A stretch of DNA of 64,000 nucleotides. Origin: Streptomyces sp. NBC_01445. Its GTDB lineage: Bacteria > Actinomycetota > Actinomycetes > Streptomycetales > Streptomycetaceae. The stretch is taken from positions 5,815,501 to 5,879,500 of the forward strand of contig NZ_CP109485.1 of NCBI RefSeq assembly GCF_035918235.1, read 5' to 3'. The notes beneath the pieces are model-generated. The model was not told where the DNA came from and ran no database searches. It saw only the letters and a list, made by a program, of their open reading frames with translations. Below, in pieces: positions 16,393 through 24,200 of the stretch. A program made the translations under genes and the position numbers. Each line of letters opens with the position of its first letter. The stretch's first letter is position 1.

Positions 16393-17943
16393 TCAGATGA
16401 GGTCCATCGCCGCGACCTCGTCCGGGCTGCCGTAGCTGACCGGGCCCTGGAAGCGGCGGCGGGCCGTCGCGAACCACCACACCGTCGCGATCACGAGTAC
16501 GGCGACCAGGGCGATCGGCGCGTAGTTGAACGACGTCGCGTTGATCGGGGACGCCTGCGGCAGCATGAACAGGACGCTGCTCGCCACGATCCAGACCACC
16601 GCGATCGCGGCGACGGGCTTGCCCCAGCGTCCCAGGTTCCACGGCCCCTGCTGGAAGTCGTCGTGGCGCAGACGCAGATAGATCGGGACGGCGTACGCGA
16701 GGTAGAGACCCACGACGTTGACGCTCACGATCGCGGTGAACGCCGTGTGCGACCACCAGCCCGGCACCACGAGGACCAGCGAGCAGGCCGCCGCGAGCCA
16801 CACGGCCTTCACGGGCGTGCGCGTGCGCGACGAGACCGAGTGCCACCAGCGGGAGCCCGGCATGGCGCCGTCACGCGAGAAGGCGAAGATCTGACGGGTG
16901 TTGCTCGTCATGTTGGCCAGGCCGCAGAACAGCATCGAGCCGATCACGATCAGCAGCAGGAGCTTCGCCGTCGTCATGCCGAGCGCGTCGATGAGGATCT
17001 GCACGGGCGGCGCCGACGCGCTCGCCTCCGCCGCGTAGTCCCCGATCGCGAAGACGAGGGCCAGCATCAGGATCAGGCCGGTGACCGCGGAGTAGCCGAT
17101 CGCCCGCATGATGCCCTTGGGCGCGTTGACCGTCGCCTGGACCGTCTCCTCCGACATGTGGAAGCTGCCGTCGAAGCCGGTGAACGTCCAGCTGGTCACG
17201 AGGAGGCCGAGCAGGGCCGCGTAAATCCCGTTGGAGAACCCGGTGTTGTTGGTGAACTGCGTGACGACCGACGCGGACTGGTGGTGGTCCGGTACGGCGA
17301 TCAGCGCGACCACGATGACCACCATGCCGACGAGGAGCCACCACACGGAGATCCGGTTCACCAGTGCCACCAGCTGCACCGTGTACGTGTTGGCGAGCGC
17401 CTGGAGCAGCAGGATCACCGCCGTGATCAGAACCGTCTGCTGCGCCGTCGCGTGGTACGACGGCCACTGCATGACGACGAACGCCTGGATGAACGTCGCC
17501 GCCGCGTAGCCCGTCGCCGCCGTGCCGCCGACCTGCCCCACGAAATTCAGCCAGCCCGTGTACCAGGACCAGGCGCCCTTGTGCCGTTTCGCCAGCTTTC
17601 CCGCCGAGAAATAGAGCGCACCGCTCGTCGGATACGCCGATGCAATTTCGGCCATCGACGCTCCGACGAAAAGCACCATGGCCGCGACGGCTATCCAGCC
17701 GAACACGAGAATGCGCGGTCCGCCGGCGTTCATCCCGAACCCGAAGGAGGAGAAGATGCCGGAGATGATGTTGATGATCGTGAAGGAAATCGCGAAATTG
17801 TCGAACGCCTTGAAGCGCCGGGTCAGCTTCCGCGGGTAGCCCATCGCGTGCAGCGTCGCGTCGTCGTCGAGCGCGGCGGCGGGCCGCCCGGATCTGCTGG
17901 GGGACGTGGGGGGAGTGGGTGTGCTGGTCAGGGGGTCGGACAC
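16393..17943 (-). CDS. Amino acid permease (APC superfamily)
   Basis: The 516-residue transporter has about 12 membrane segments. The first follows KAFDNFAISFTIINIISGIFSS, and the SAGKLAKRHKGAWSWYTGWLNF segment is typical of GABA/amino acid permeases of the APC type. A proline/serine-rich hydrophilic N-terminus of about 45 residues precedes it. The GTG at 17943 is chosen for a nearby GGAAGG/GAGG stretch. An upstream start at 18027 overlaps the neighbouring gene and lacks a site. It starts 53 bp after the stop of the unknown 17997-18953 gene on the same strand. The substrate could be GABA, choline-like or an aromatic amino acid. Confidence 0.87.
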   Translation of the reverse strand: MSDPLTSTPTPPTSPSRSGRPAAALDDDATLHAMGYPRKLTRRFKAFDNFAISFTIINIISGIFSSFGFGMNAGGPRILVFGWIAVAAMVLFVGASMAEIASAYPTSGALYFSAGKLAKRHKGAWSWYTGWLNFVGQVGGTAATGYAAATFIQAFVVMQWPSYHATAQQTVLITAVILLLQALANTYTVQLVALVNRISVWWLLVGMVVIVVALIAVPDHHQSASVVTQFTNNTGFSNGIYAALLGLLVTSWTFTGFDGSFHMSEETVQATVNAPKGIMRAIGYSAVTGLILMLALVFAIGDYAAEASASAPPVQILIDALGMTTAKLLLLIVIGSMLFCGLANMTSNTRQIFAFSRDGAMPGSRWWHSVSSRTRTPVKAVWLAAACSLVLVVPGWWSHTAFTAIVSVNVVGLYLAYAVPIYLRLRHDDFQQGPWNLGRWGKPVAAIAVVWIVASSVLFMLPQASPINATSFNYAPIALVAVLVIATVWWFATARRRFQGPVSYGSPDEVAAMDLI

Positions 17944-17996
17944 AACCTCGGCCTTCCGGTGTGGGGGAATTTCCGAAACCTGTGGGGCGGGTGGGG

Positions 17997-18953
17997 TCAG
18001 GTGCCGTGGGGGACCGGCAGGCCGCACGCGCGCCGCGCCCTGCTGAGCTGTTCTCCGGGGTCACCGAAGACGCTCCACGGCATGCGGGACGCGTACGGGC
18101 CCATGGCCGTGAGCACTGCCCGCGCTTCGAAGGCGCACTGCGCCATGTGCAGCGCGTGCGCCAGATACGCCAGGTCGAGGACCGGCGTGAAGCGGTAACC
18201 GGCCACCTGCGGCAGCCAGTTCCGGTACGCGCCGAGCGCCGTCGCCTTCCACTGCGGCTGGTCCCAGGTGTGCTCGGCGAGGAGGTGCGCCGGGTTGTGG
18301 CCCTCGACGAGGGTGACCAGGGGCAGCAGGCGCAGCGGCGACGAGGCCGGGGCGCGCTGGCTCAGATACGCGGCCACGTCCCAGGCCGCGTTCGCGGTGC
18401 CGCCGTGCCGGGTGAAGAAGAACGCCAGGAACTGGTGGTGGGCCTCGCGGTGCCAGGGGTCGAGGCGCGTGACGTGCTCGAACTGGGCCCAGGGGCCGCG
18501 GGGTTCGGTGAGCAGGCCCTGCGGCGCGCGGTCGCGGGGCCGCTGGAGGCGGGCCATGGAGAGCCGGGCGGCCCACGGGGTGGGGTCCTTGGGCGCGAGG
18601 TCCGCGGCCCGGTCGCAGGCGGCGAGCGCTATCCGCCCGAGCGTCCCGATGCGCCGGTCGTGGGACTGGGCGGCGCGCAGGGTCCGGAACACGGCGACGC
18701 GCGCCCACAGCAGGGCGGCGTCGGGGCCGGGCTCCTCCTCCAGCCAGCGTTCCGCGAGGTCGGAGTCGGCGGCGACGGAGGCCAGGACGAGGGAGCGGTG
18801 GGCGCGCAGTCCGAAGTCGCCGTGCGTCTCCTTGAGGACCGAGTGCGCGCCGAAGTAGCGGCCCGCCTTTAAGTCCGTGCAGGCCCTGGCCAGCTCTCGG
18901 TCGTCGGCGGCGGGATGCCAGACGTACTGTCCTTCGAACGAGCCGGCGGTCAT
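17997..18953 (-). CDS. Conserved hypothetical protein with TPR-like helices
   Basis: The 318-residue protein has no signal peptide or membrane segment. Its sequence is dominated by alternating helices with repeated A-x-x-A and W/L positions (ADSDLAERWLEEEPGPDAALLWARVAVF, TPWAARLSMARLQ, DPWHREAHHQFLAFF), suggesting a TPR-like solenoid. I do not recognise a family with a known function. The ATG at 18953 is preceded by GGGGAG at short spacing. It sits upstream of the permease on the same strand, with an unusually AT-rich promoter region beyond its start (about 19000-19150). Confidence 0.78.
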   Translation of the reverse strand: MTAGSFEGQYVWHPAADDRELARACTDLKAGRYFGAHSVLKETHGDFGLRAHRSLVLASVAADSDLAERWLEEEPGPDAALLWARVAVFRTLRAAQSHDRRIGTLGRIALAACDRAADLAPKDPTPWAARLSMARLQRPRDRAPQGLLTEPRGPWAQFEHVTRLDPWHREAHHQFLAFFFTRHGGTANAAWDVAAYLSQRAPASSPLRLLPLVTLVEGHNPAHLLAEHTWDQPQWKATALGAYRNWLPQVAGYRFTPVLDLAYLAHALHMAQCAFEARAVLTAMGPYASRMPWSVFGDPGEQLSRARRACGLPVPHGT

Positions 18954-19176
18954 GCTCCCCTGCCACTGTTCTGCTTTTCCGTACGGACGACGGGGAGCAC
19001 CCTACTCAGGATCATGGCCCACGGAAACTGTGCATCCCAAATAACAGGTTCCGGGTTGTTTATGACGCGGCGCGCGTCCCACCATCCGATTTCGGGTTCG
19101 CGAGCGGTTTATTGAAATTGCAAATTTATTGTGCCGGTTCCCGGTTTCTTATGGACGCGGGCTCATGGACGAGGTC
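18954..19176. other. AT-rich intergenic segment
   Basis: The sequence from about 19015 to 19155 is far richer in A and T than the rest of the window, with several runs such as AAATTGCAAATTTATT in the 19100s. It separates the end of the thiolase-like gene from the start of the unknown gene at 18953. It probably holds the promoter for 17997-18953. Confidence 0.45.
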
Positions 19177-20355
19177 TCAGGATGTGCCGAGCACCACCGT
19201 TCCCGACGAGCAGAACCATCCGCCCGTGCCGGACGCCACCGCGAGCCGCGGCAGCCGTCCGCCCCCCTTGCGCACCTGGCGCTCCCCGGCCTCGCCCCGC
19301 AGCTGCCGTACCGCTTCCACCAGCAGGAACAGGCCCCGCATTCCCGGGTGTTGGGCCGACAGGCCACCGCCGTCCGTGTTCGTGGGGAGCTCGCCGTCCC
19401 GCAGCAGCCGTCCCTTCTCCACGAACGGTCCGCCCTCGCCCTTCGCGCAGAACCCCAGATCCTCCAGCGTCACCAGCGTCATGTACGTGAAGGCGTCGTA
19501 GATCTCCGCGAGGTCGACCTCGTCGGGCGTTACGCCCGCCCGCTCGAAGGCGAGCTTCCCGCTGACGGCCGCCGGGGACACGGTGAAGTCGTCCCACTCG
19601 GACATCGTCGTGTGCGACACGTGCTCACCCGAACCGAGCACCCACACCGGGGACTTGGCGCAGTCGGGGAGCAGGTCCTCGGCGACGAGCAGCACGGCGG
19701 CGCCGCCGTCCGAGCGTATGCAGCAGTGCAGTTTCGTGAACGGGTCCGCGATCATCGGCCCGTCGAGCACGTCGTCCACGGTGACCGGGTCGCGGAACAT
19801 GGCCTCCGGGTTCAGCGCGGCGTTCGCCCGCGCCTGCACGGCGACCTCGGCGAGCTGTTCAAGGGTGGTGCCGTACTCGTGCATGTGGCGCCGCGCCGCC
19901 ATCGCGTACTTGGCGATCAGCGAGTGCCCGTACGGCACCTCGAACTGGAGGGGGCCGCGGGCGCCGAAGCTCAGGTTCGACGTGCGCCGTCCGGCCTTGA
20001 TGTCGGCGCGGGCCGTCGACCCGTAGACGAGCAGGACCGCGCGGGCATGGCCCTGGGCGATGGCGTCCGCCGCGTGCGCCGCCATCACCTCCCAGGTGGA
20101 ACCGCCGACCGAAGTCGAGTCCACCCAGCGGGGTTTGAGCCCCAGATACTCGGCGACCTCGATCGGCGCGAGGATGCCGAGGCCCGCGCTGGCGAACCCG
20201 TCGACGACGTCGGGGGTGAGTCCGGCGTCGGCCACGGCGCGGCGGGCGGCCTGGGCGTGCAGGGCGTAGGGAGTGGCCTCGTCCACGCGGCCGCAGTCGG
20301 AGAGGGCGATGCCGGCGATGGCGACCCGGCGGGAACCGTGAAGTGCGGCAGTCAT
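19177..20355 (-). CDS. Thiolase-fold protein (lipid-transfer/acetyl-CoA acetyltransferase family) lacking the nucleophilic Cys
   Basis: The 392-residue protein has the SCP-x/Ltp-type thiolase fold: RVAIAGIALSDCGRV at the N-terminus, RRHMHEYGTTLEQLAEVA in the middle, EIYDAFTYMTLVTLEDLGFCAKGEGGPFV and GGGLSAQHPG near the end. Where thiolases have a catalytic Cys before GST, this protein reads DSTSVGGSTW, with Ser in the aligned place, so a normal thiolytic mechanism is unlikely. Cys-less relatives such as Ltp2 act as retro-aldolases with a DUF35 partner. The operator at 20359-20375 lies immediately upstream of the ATG, overlapping the expected promoter. Aldolase activity is an inference. Confidence 0.88.
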   Translation of the reverse strand: MTAALHGSRRVAIAGIALSDCGRVDEATPYALHAQAARRAVADAGLTPDVVDGFASAGLGILAPIEVAEYLGLKPRWVDSTSVGGSTWEVMAAHAADAIAQGHARAVLLVYGSTARADIKAGRRTSNLSFGARGPLQFEVPYGHSLIAKYAMAARRHMHEYGTTLEQLAEVAVQARANAALNPEAMFRDPVTVDDVLDGPMIADPFTKLHCCIRSDGGAAVLLVAEDLLPDCAKSPVWVLGSGEHVSHTTMSEWDDFTVSPAAVSGKLAFERAGVTPDEVDLAEIYDAFTYMTLVTLEDLGFCAKGEGGPFVEKGRLLRDGELPTNTDGGGLSAQHPGMRGLFLLVEAVRQLRGEAGERQVRKGGGRLPRLAVASGTGGWFCSSGTVVLGTS

Positions 20356-20358
20356 GAA

Positions 20359-20375
20359 TCTGACGGTACATCAGA
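20359..20375. promoter_or_regulatory. Palindromic operator, site 6
   Basis: TCTGACGGTACATCAGA is a 17-bp palindrome with one mismatch. It begins 4 bp upstream of the thiolase-like start, a position that would block transcription directly. Confidence 0.72.
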
Positions 20376-20435
20376 TCGGCTGATCCGCCAGAGGATGTCT
20401 CCGTGCGCACGTCCGTGCACACCCCTGCGCTTACG

Positions 20436-20479
20436 TCTGCGCATATCGCTGTACACGCCTCTGCGCATATCTCTGTGCA
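20436..20479. repeat. Tandem 24-bp repeat in a divergent promoter region
   Basis: TCTGCGCATATCGCTGTACA (20436-20455) recurs at 20460-20479 with 18 of 20 bases identical. Degenerate copies seem to precede it from about 20399. The repeats lie between operators 20359 and 20501. Confidence 0.6.
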
Positions 20480-20500
20480 TCCCGTCCCCGCCGCCCTAAC

Positions 20501-20515
20501 ATGACGCCCCGTCAG
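20501..20515. promoter_or_regulatory. Palindromic operator, site 7
   Basis: ATGACGCCCCGTCAG has one base changed in the left half-site. It is 43 bp upstream of the acyl-CoA dehydrogenase at 20558. Confidence 0.68.
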
Positions 20516-20557
20516 AACAGGGGTTCCGGGGTCGCCGGACCCCGGGGAGGAGCCCGT

Positions 20558-21766
20558 ATGGACGCCGCCTTCACCGCGGAACAGGACGAGATCCGCCGCA
20601 CCCTGCACGAACTCATGAACAAGCGCTGCGGCCCCGAGGACGTCAAGGCCGCCGTCGGCACCCCCGCCGGCTACGACCCGGCCCTGTGGTCGGCCCTCGG
20701 CGGCGAACTGGGCCTGCCCGGCCTGGCCCTCCCCGAGCAGTACGGCGGAGTCGGCTGCGGGACCACCGAACTGGCCCTGGCCTGCGAGGAGTCGGGCCGC
20801 GCACTGGCCCCCACCCCGCTCCTGGCCACCGCGGCGCTCGCCGCCCCGCTCGTCCTCGCCCTCGGTACCGAGGCCCAGCGTGCCGAACTGCTGCCCCGCG
20901 TCGCCTCAGGCGCCCTGACCGCCACGCTCGCCGTACCCGGCGAGGGCCTCGCCACCGCGCTCGGCCTGACCGGCGACAACCGCGGCGACTGGTCGGGCGG
21001 CGGCCGCGCGGGCGGCGTCCAGGCCAGGCGGGACGACCGCCATGACGGTGGCTGGAGGCTGTACGGGCAGGCCGACCAGGTCCTCGACGGACACAGCGCC
21101 GGCCTCTTGATCGTCGCCGCGCACACCGGCGGCTTCGCCCGCTCACGCACCCTGCTCTTCCTCGTGGACGGCGACGCGGAGGGAGTCGTCAGGACCCGCC
21201 AGACGTCCCTCGACGAGACACGCCCCCGCGCCCGGGTCGAACTACGGGACGTGGCAGCCGAGTTGCTCGGCTCGGCGGGGGGTGAGGGCGGCGAGGTGGC
21301 CGGCGCCCTCGCCGCCATGGGCGACGCGGCCGCGACCGTACTCGCCGCGGAAGCCGTCGGCGCCGCCGAGCGCGCCCTGGAACGGACCGTCGAGCATGTG
21401 CGCCAGCGCGAGCAGTTCGGGCGGCCCATCGGCTCCTTCCAGGCGGTCAAGCACCGCCTCGCGGACGTCTATGTCCAGGTGCAGGCGGCGCGCTCCGCGG
21501 CGTACTACGCGGCCTGGGCGGCGGGCTCCGGGAGCGGCGAACGGACGGGCGGTCTCGCTCTCGCCCAGGCCCTGGAAGCGCTGCGCACCGCAGCGTCCGA
21601 GGCCGTCCAGCTGCACGGCGGCATCGGCTTCACCTGGGAGCATGACGCCCACCTCTACCTCAAGCGCGCGACCGGCGACGAACTCCTCTTCGGGCCCGTC
21701 CACCTGCTGCGCGCACGCGCCGCGGAATCCGCCGAGCTCTTCACCCGCCAGGAGGCGACTGCCTGA
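20558..21766 (+). CDS. Acyl-CoA dehydrogenase (second)
   Basis: The 402-residue member of the acyl-CoA dehydrogenase family has a helical N-terminus (FTAEQDEIRRTLHELM), a less conserved middle domain interrupted by a glycine/arginine-rich insert near residues 145-165, and a canonical C-terminal domain (REQFGRPIGSFQAVKHRLADVYVQV, QLHGGIGFTWEHDAHLYLKRA). It resembles the smaller subunits of heteromeric FadE complexes in steroid side-chain degradation, which have a degenerate FAD-contact middle domain. That resemblance is only suggestive. The ATG at 20558 is preceded by GGGGAGGAG. Its stop overlaps the ATG of the deazaflavin-dependent reductase. Confidence 0.9.
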   Translation: MDAAFTAEQDEIRRTLHELMNKRCGPEDVKAAVGTPAGYDPALWSALGGELGLPGLALPEQYGGVGCGTTELALACEESGRALAPTPLLATAALAAPLVLALGTEAQRAELLPRVASGALTATLAVPGEGLATALGLTGDNRGDWSGGGRAGGVQARRDDRHDGGWRLYGQADQVLDGHSAGLLIVAAHTGGFARSRTLLFLVDGDAEGVVRTRQTSLDETRPRARVELRDVAAELLGSAGGEGGEVAGALAAMGDAAATVLAAEAVGAAERALERTVEHVRQREQFGRPIGSFQAVKHRLADVYVQVQAARSAAYYAAWAAGSGSGERTGGLALAQALEALRTAASEAVQLHGGIGFTWEHDAHLYLKRATGDELLFGPVHLLRARAAESAELFTRQEATA

Positions 21767-22242
21767 TGGCACCACCCGGAGCAAGACTGATGCAGAAGGT
21801 CTCGTCGACCCGAGCCTTCGCCCGCGTCGCCCCCCATTTCATCCCCGCGATGGACCGCACCGTGCACCGGCTCACCCGGGGAAAGGTGCTGCTCAGCGCC
21901 CAGATGCTGCCGGGCGTCATCCTGACCGCGCGCGGCGCGAAGAGCGGGCTGCCACGGCGTACGCCACTCGCCTGCATGCCTGAGGGCGAGGCGGGCACCT
22001 GGCTGCTGATCGGGTCCAATTTCGGCCGCCCGGGACACCCCGCGTGGACGGCGAACCTGATGGCCCACCCGGACGCCGAGATCAACTGGAAGGGTGAGGA
22101 CATCCCGGTCACCGCCCGGCTGCTCGACTCCGGCGAGCGGGCACAGGCCTGGGCGGCGGTGCTCACGTTCTGGCCGCCGTACGCGAAGTACCAGGCGAGG
22201 GTGGAGCGGGAGATCAGGCTCTTCCGGCTGGTGCGCCGGTAA
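21766..22242 (+). CDS. Deazaflavin (F420)-dependent nitroreductase family protein
   Basis: The 158-residue split beta-barrel protein belongs to the DUF385/Ddn family. Visible marks are GKVLLSAQMLPGVILTARGAKSGLPRRTPLACMP, the GSNFGRPGHPAWTANLMAHPDAEI segment that contacts F420, and a terminal FWPPYAKYQARVEREIRLFRLV. Family members use reduced F420 to reduce quinones, nitro compounds or enones. The ATG overlaps the stop of the acyl-CoA dehydrogenase, so both are made from one transcript. FbiC, encoded at 51675, would supply the cofactor precursor. Confidence 0.9.
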   Translation: MAPPGARLMQKVSSTRAFARVAPHFIPAMDRTVHRLTRGKVLLSAQMLPGVILTARGAKSGLPRRTPLACMPEGEAGTWLLIGSNFGRPGHPAWTANLMAHPDAEINWKGEDIPVTARLLDSGERAQAWAAVLTFWPPYAKYQARVEREIRLFRLVRR

Positions 22243-22267
22243 GGCGGGCCAGCGGCTGAAACTGCAA

Positions 22268-22302
22268 CAGCGGCGGCTCACGTGAGACGCGAACCGCCGC
22301 TG
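22268..22302. terminator. Bidirectional hairpin terminator candidate
   Basis: Perfect 9-bp arms, CAGCGGCGG (22268-22276) and CCGCCGCTG (22294-22302), lie between the convergent reductase and TetR genes. Confidence 0.6.
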
Positions 22303-22341
22303 CTCGACAGGACCGGGAAACCCGAAGGACCGCTTCGGGGG

Positions 22342-22989
22342 TTACTTCGTCGGCTTCTTGCCGGTGACGCCCAGGTGCACCAACAGGGCCAGATTGGGCT
22401 TGAGTTCGGCCTGCTTGACGCCCCAGGTCTGGAAGCCCTTCTGATGAGAGGCCACCGCCGCGAGCATCGCGACGAGCGAACCGGCCATCGCGGCGGGGCT
22501 CACGTCCTTGTCGACCTTGCCCTTGGCCTGGAGCTCCTTGACCGTGTCCGTAAGGGAGTTGTTCACGGAGTTCAGGATCTTCATGCGGATCTTGTAGAAG
22601 CGCTTGTCGCCCTCGGCCGCGCCGAGGTCGACGACGCGCAGGATCGCATCGTTCTTTCGCCAGAACTCCAGGAACCCGTCCACGAGTTCCTGCGAGGTCT
22701 GCCAGCCGGCCTTGCCGACCCACGAGCGGCCCTCGAGGAGCTGGGTCAACCCGGCTCCCTCCGTGGCCATTTGCTCGGCAATCTCCAGGACGGCGCCCTC
22801 GACGTCCGGGAAGTACTGGTAGAAGGTCGCCGGTGAGGTGCCTGCCTTCCGGGCCACATCAATGACTTTGACGTCCCGGTAGGGCGAGGAGCTGAGCATC
22901 TCGCCGAGGCACTCCAGCAGCTTCTGACGCGTCGCCTGACCACGCCGTCCGGCCACTCGGCCGTCGACGGTACGTACTTGTCCTGTCAT
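22342..22989 (-). CDS. TetR family transcriptional regulator
   Basis: The 215-residue protein has an N-terminal TetR helix-turn-helix: RQKLLECLGEMLSSSPYRDVKVIDVARKAGTSPATFYQYFPDVEG, with the recognition helix around SPATFYQYF. The C-terminal ligand-binding domain is predominantly helical and unlike TetR itself. A lysine-rich tail (GKKPTK) ends it. Its ATG is overlapped by a half-degenerate copy of the window's palindrome (22983-22997), consistent with autorepression. It is the only TetR protein I see in the window and is the prime candidate to bind the 13 other sites. This assignment is an inference and could be wrong if the cognate regulator lies outside the window. Confidence 0.9.
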   Translation of the reverse strand: MTGQVRTVDGRVAGRRGQATRQKLLECLGEMLSSSPYRDVKVIDVARKAGTSPATFYQYFPDVEGAVLEIAEQMATEGAGLTQLLEGRSWVGKAGWQTSQELVDGFLEFWRKNDAILRVVDLGAAEGDKRFYKIRMKILNSVNNSLTDTVKELQAKGKVDKDVSPAAMAGSLVAMLAAVASHQKGFQTWGVKQAELKPNLALLVHLGVTGKKPTK

Positions 22990-22997
22990 GCCGTCAG
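22983..22997. promoter_or_regulatory. Degenerate operator overlapping the TetR start codon
   Basis: Read on the minus strand this is CTGACGGCATGACAG. The left half-site is perfect, the right half matches 4 of 6 bases, and the ATG of the TetR gene lies inside it. Confidence 0.45.
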
Positions 22998-23122
22998 CTT
23001 ACCGAGGGGTGATCGGAGCGCGATTCGGCCGACTGCAAATGGGGTTGGAGGCTCCGGCACATGGGTTGATGAGGGGCCACCCGGGGCTTTTGCGCATGTG
23101 GGGGCCGGTGGGGTCGCGAACG

Positions 23123-23155
23123 TTATCAACAGCCTGTGGAAAACCCCGTGGATAA
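23123..23155. promoter_or_regulatory. Three DnaA-box-like 9-mers at 12-bp intervals
   Basis: TTATCAACA (23123-23131), the reverse complement of TTTTCCACA (23135-23143) and the reverse complement of TTATCCACG (23147-23155) each differ by one base from TTATCCACA. Their centres are 12 bp apart. The cluster is in the divergent TetR/VOC intergenic region, not beside dnaA. Confidence 0.45.
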
Positions 23156-23288
23156 AATTGGCCAAGTGTTCGAATTGTGCGTGTCGCCGGCCCGCGGACG
23201 CGGCACCCTGCCACCCAGGAGACACCCATCCCCATAGTGACGTACGGCACACCCGCGTACGGCAGGTGAACAGGAAGGACGCACGCCG

Positions 23289-23975
23289 ATGGAGTTCGCC
23301 GAGGGCGCCCCCTGCTGGGCCGACGCCGCGCTCCCCGACGTGGAGTCGGGCAAGCGCTTCTACGGCGACCTCTTCGGCTGGACCTTCGACGAGGGCGCGG
23401 GTGCGGAGTACGGCTACTACACGCAGGCCTACAGCGACGGCAGGAGCGTCGCCGCCCTCGCCCCGGACCGCGACGGCCGCACGCCCACCGGCTGGACCGT
23501 CTACTTCAAGGCCCGCGACGCCGAGACGCTCGCCTCCGCCGTGCGGGACGCCGGCGGGCGGCTGCTCGTCGAACCCCTCTCCATCGGCCCCTTCGGCACG
23601 ATGGCGCTCGCCGCAGACCCCGAAGGAACCGTCTTCGGTCTCTGGCAGCCCGGCACCCACATCGGCTTCGAGGTGCAGGGGGAACCCGGCACGTTCCGCC
23701 GGACCGAACTCCACGCGCGCGACAGGGTGACCGTCGCCCCCTTCTACGCGTCGGTCCTCGGACACGGCCCCAGTGACCTCGGCTTGTCCATCGCCACTGG
23801 CGACGCCCCCGCCCACTTCCTCGTCCACTTCGCCGTCACCGACTGCGAGGCCACGGCCGACGCCGCCACCCGCCTCGGCGGCCGCGTAAAGGAAGAACCG
23901 TTCGACACCGCATACGGACGCGTGGCCGTCCTCACCGACAACCAGGGCGCCGACTTCGCCCTCCACCAGGGCTGA
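23289..23975 (+). CDS. VOC family protein with two glyoxalase-like domains
   Basis: The 228-residue protein consists of two betaalphabetabetabeta modules. The first runs about residues 8-115 (CWADAALPDVESGKRFYGDLFGWTF ... GTVFGLWQPG) and the second about 120-226 (HARDRVTVAPFYASVLGH ... LTDNQGADFALHQG). The PDVESGKRFYGDLFGW pattern is typical of the Streptomyces glyoxalase/hydroxylase-like group related to CFP-30B. It may bind a metal or simply a small ligand; I cannot assign a reaction. The ATG at 23289 is preceded by AGGAAGGA. The gene lies upstream of afsK with its own short intergenic region. Confidence 0.85.
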   Translation: MEFAEGAPCWADAALPDVESGKRFYGDLFGWTFDEGAGAEYGYYTQAYSDGRSVAALAPDRDGRTPTGWTVYFKARDAETLASAVRDAGGRLLVEPLSIGPFGTMALAADPEGTVFGLWQPGTHIGFEVQGEPGTFRRTELHARDRVTVAPFYASVLGHGPSDLGLSIATGDAPAHFLVHFAVTDCEATADAATRLGGRVKEEPFDTAYGRVAVLTDNQGADFALHQG

Positions 23976-24200
23976 ACGGGCCCCTCCGCGCCCCTCCCAC
24001 TCCCTCCCGCCCCTCTTCCTCCTCCGCGGAACCCACCCGTAATGCGGCACCTCTCCCGTGACACCCCGATTTGCCCCCGGGTTCGCAACCGGAGCCCCGT
24101 ACAGGAAGAATCGGGGTGCGTGCCGCCGTAGCGCTTCGGTGGTGAGACGCTGACCGGGGACTGTGCACAGCGACCCGGTCCCGTACGGGGAGGCAGGCAA

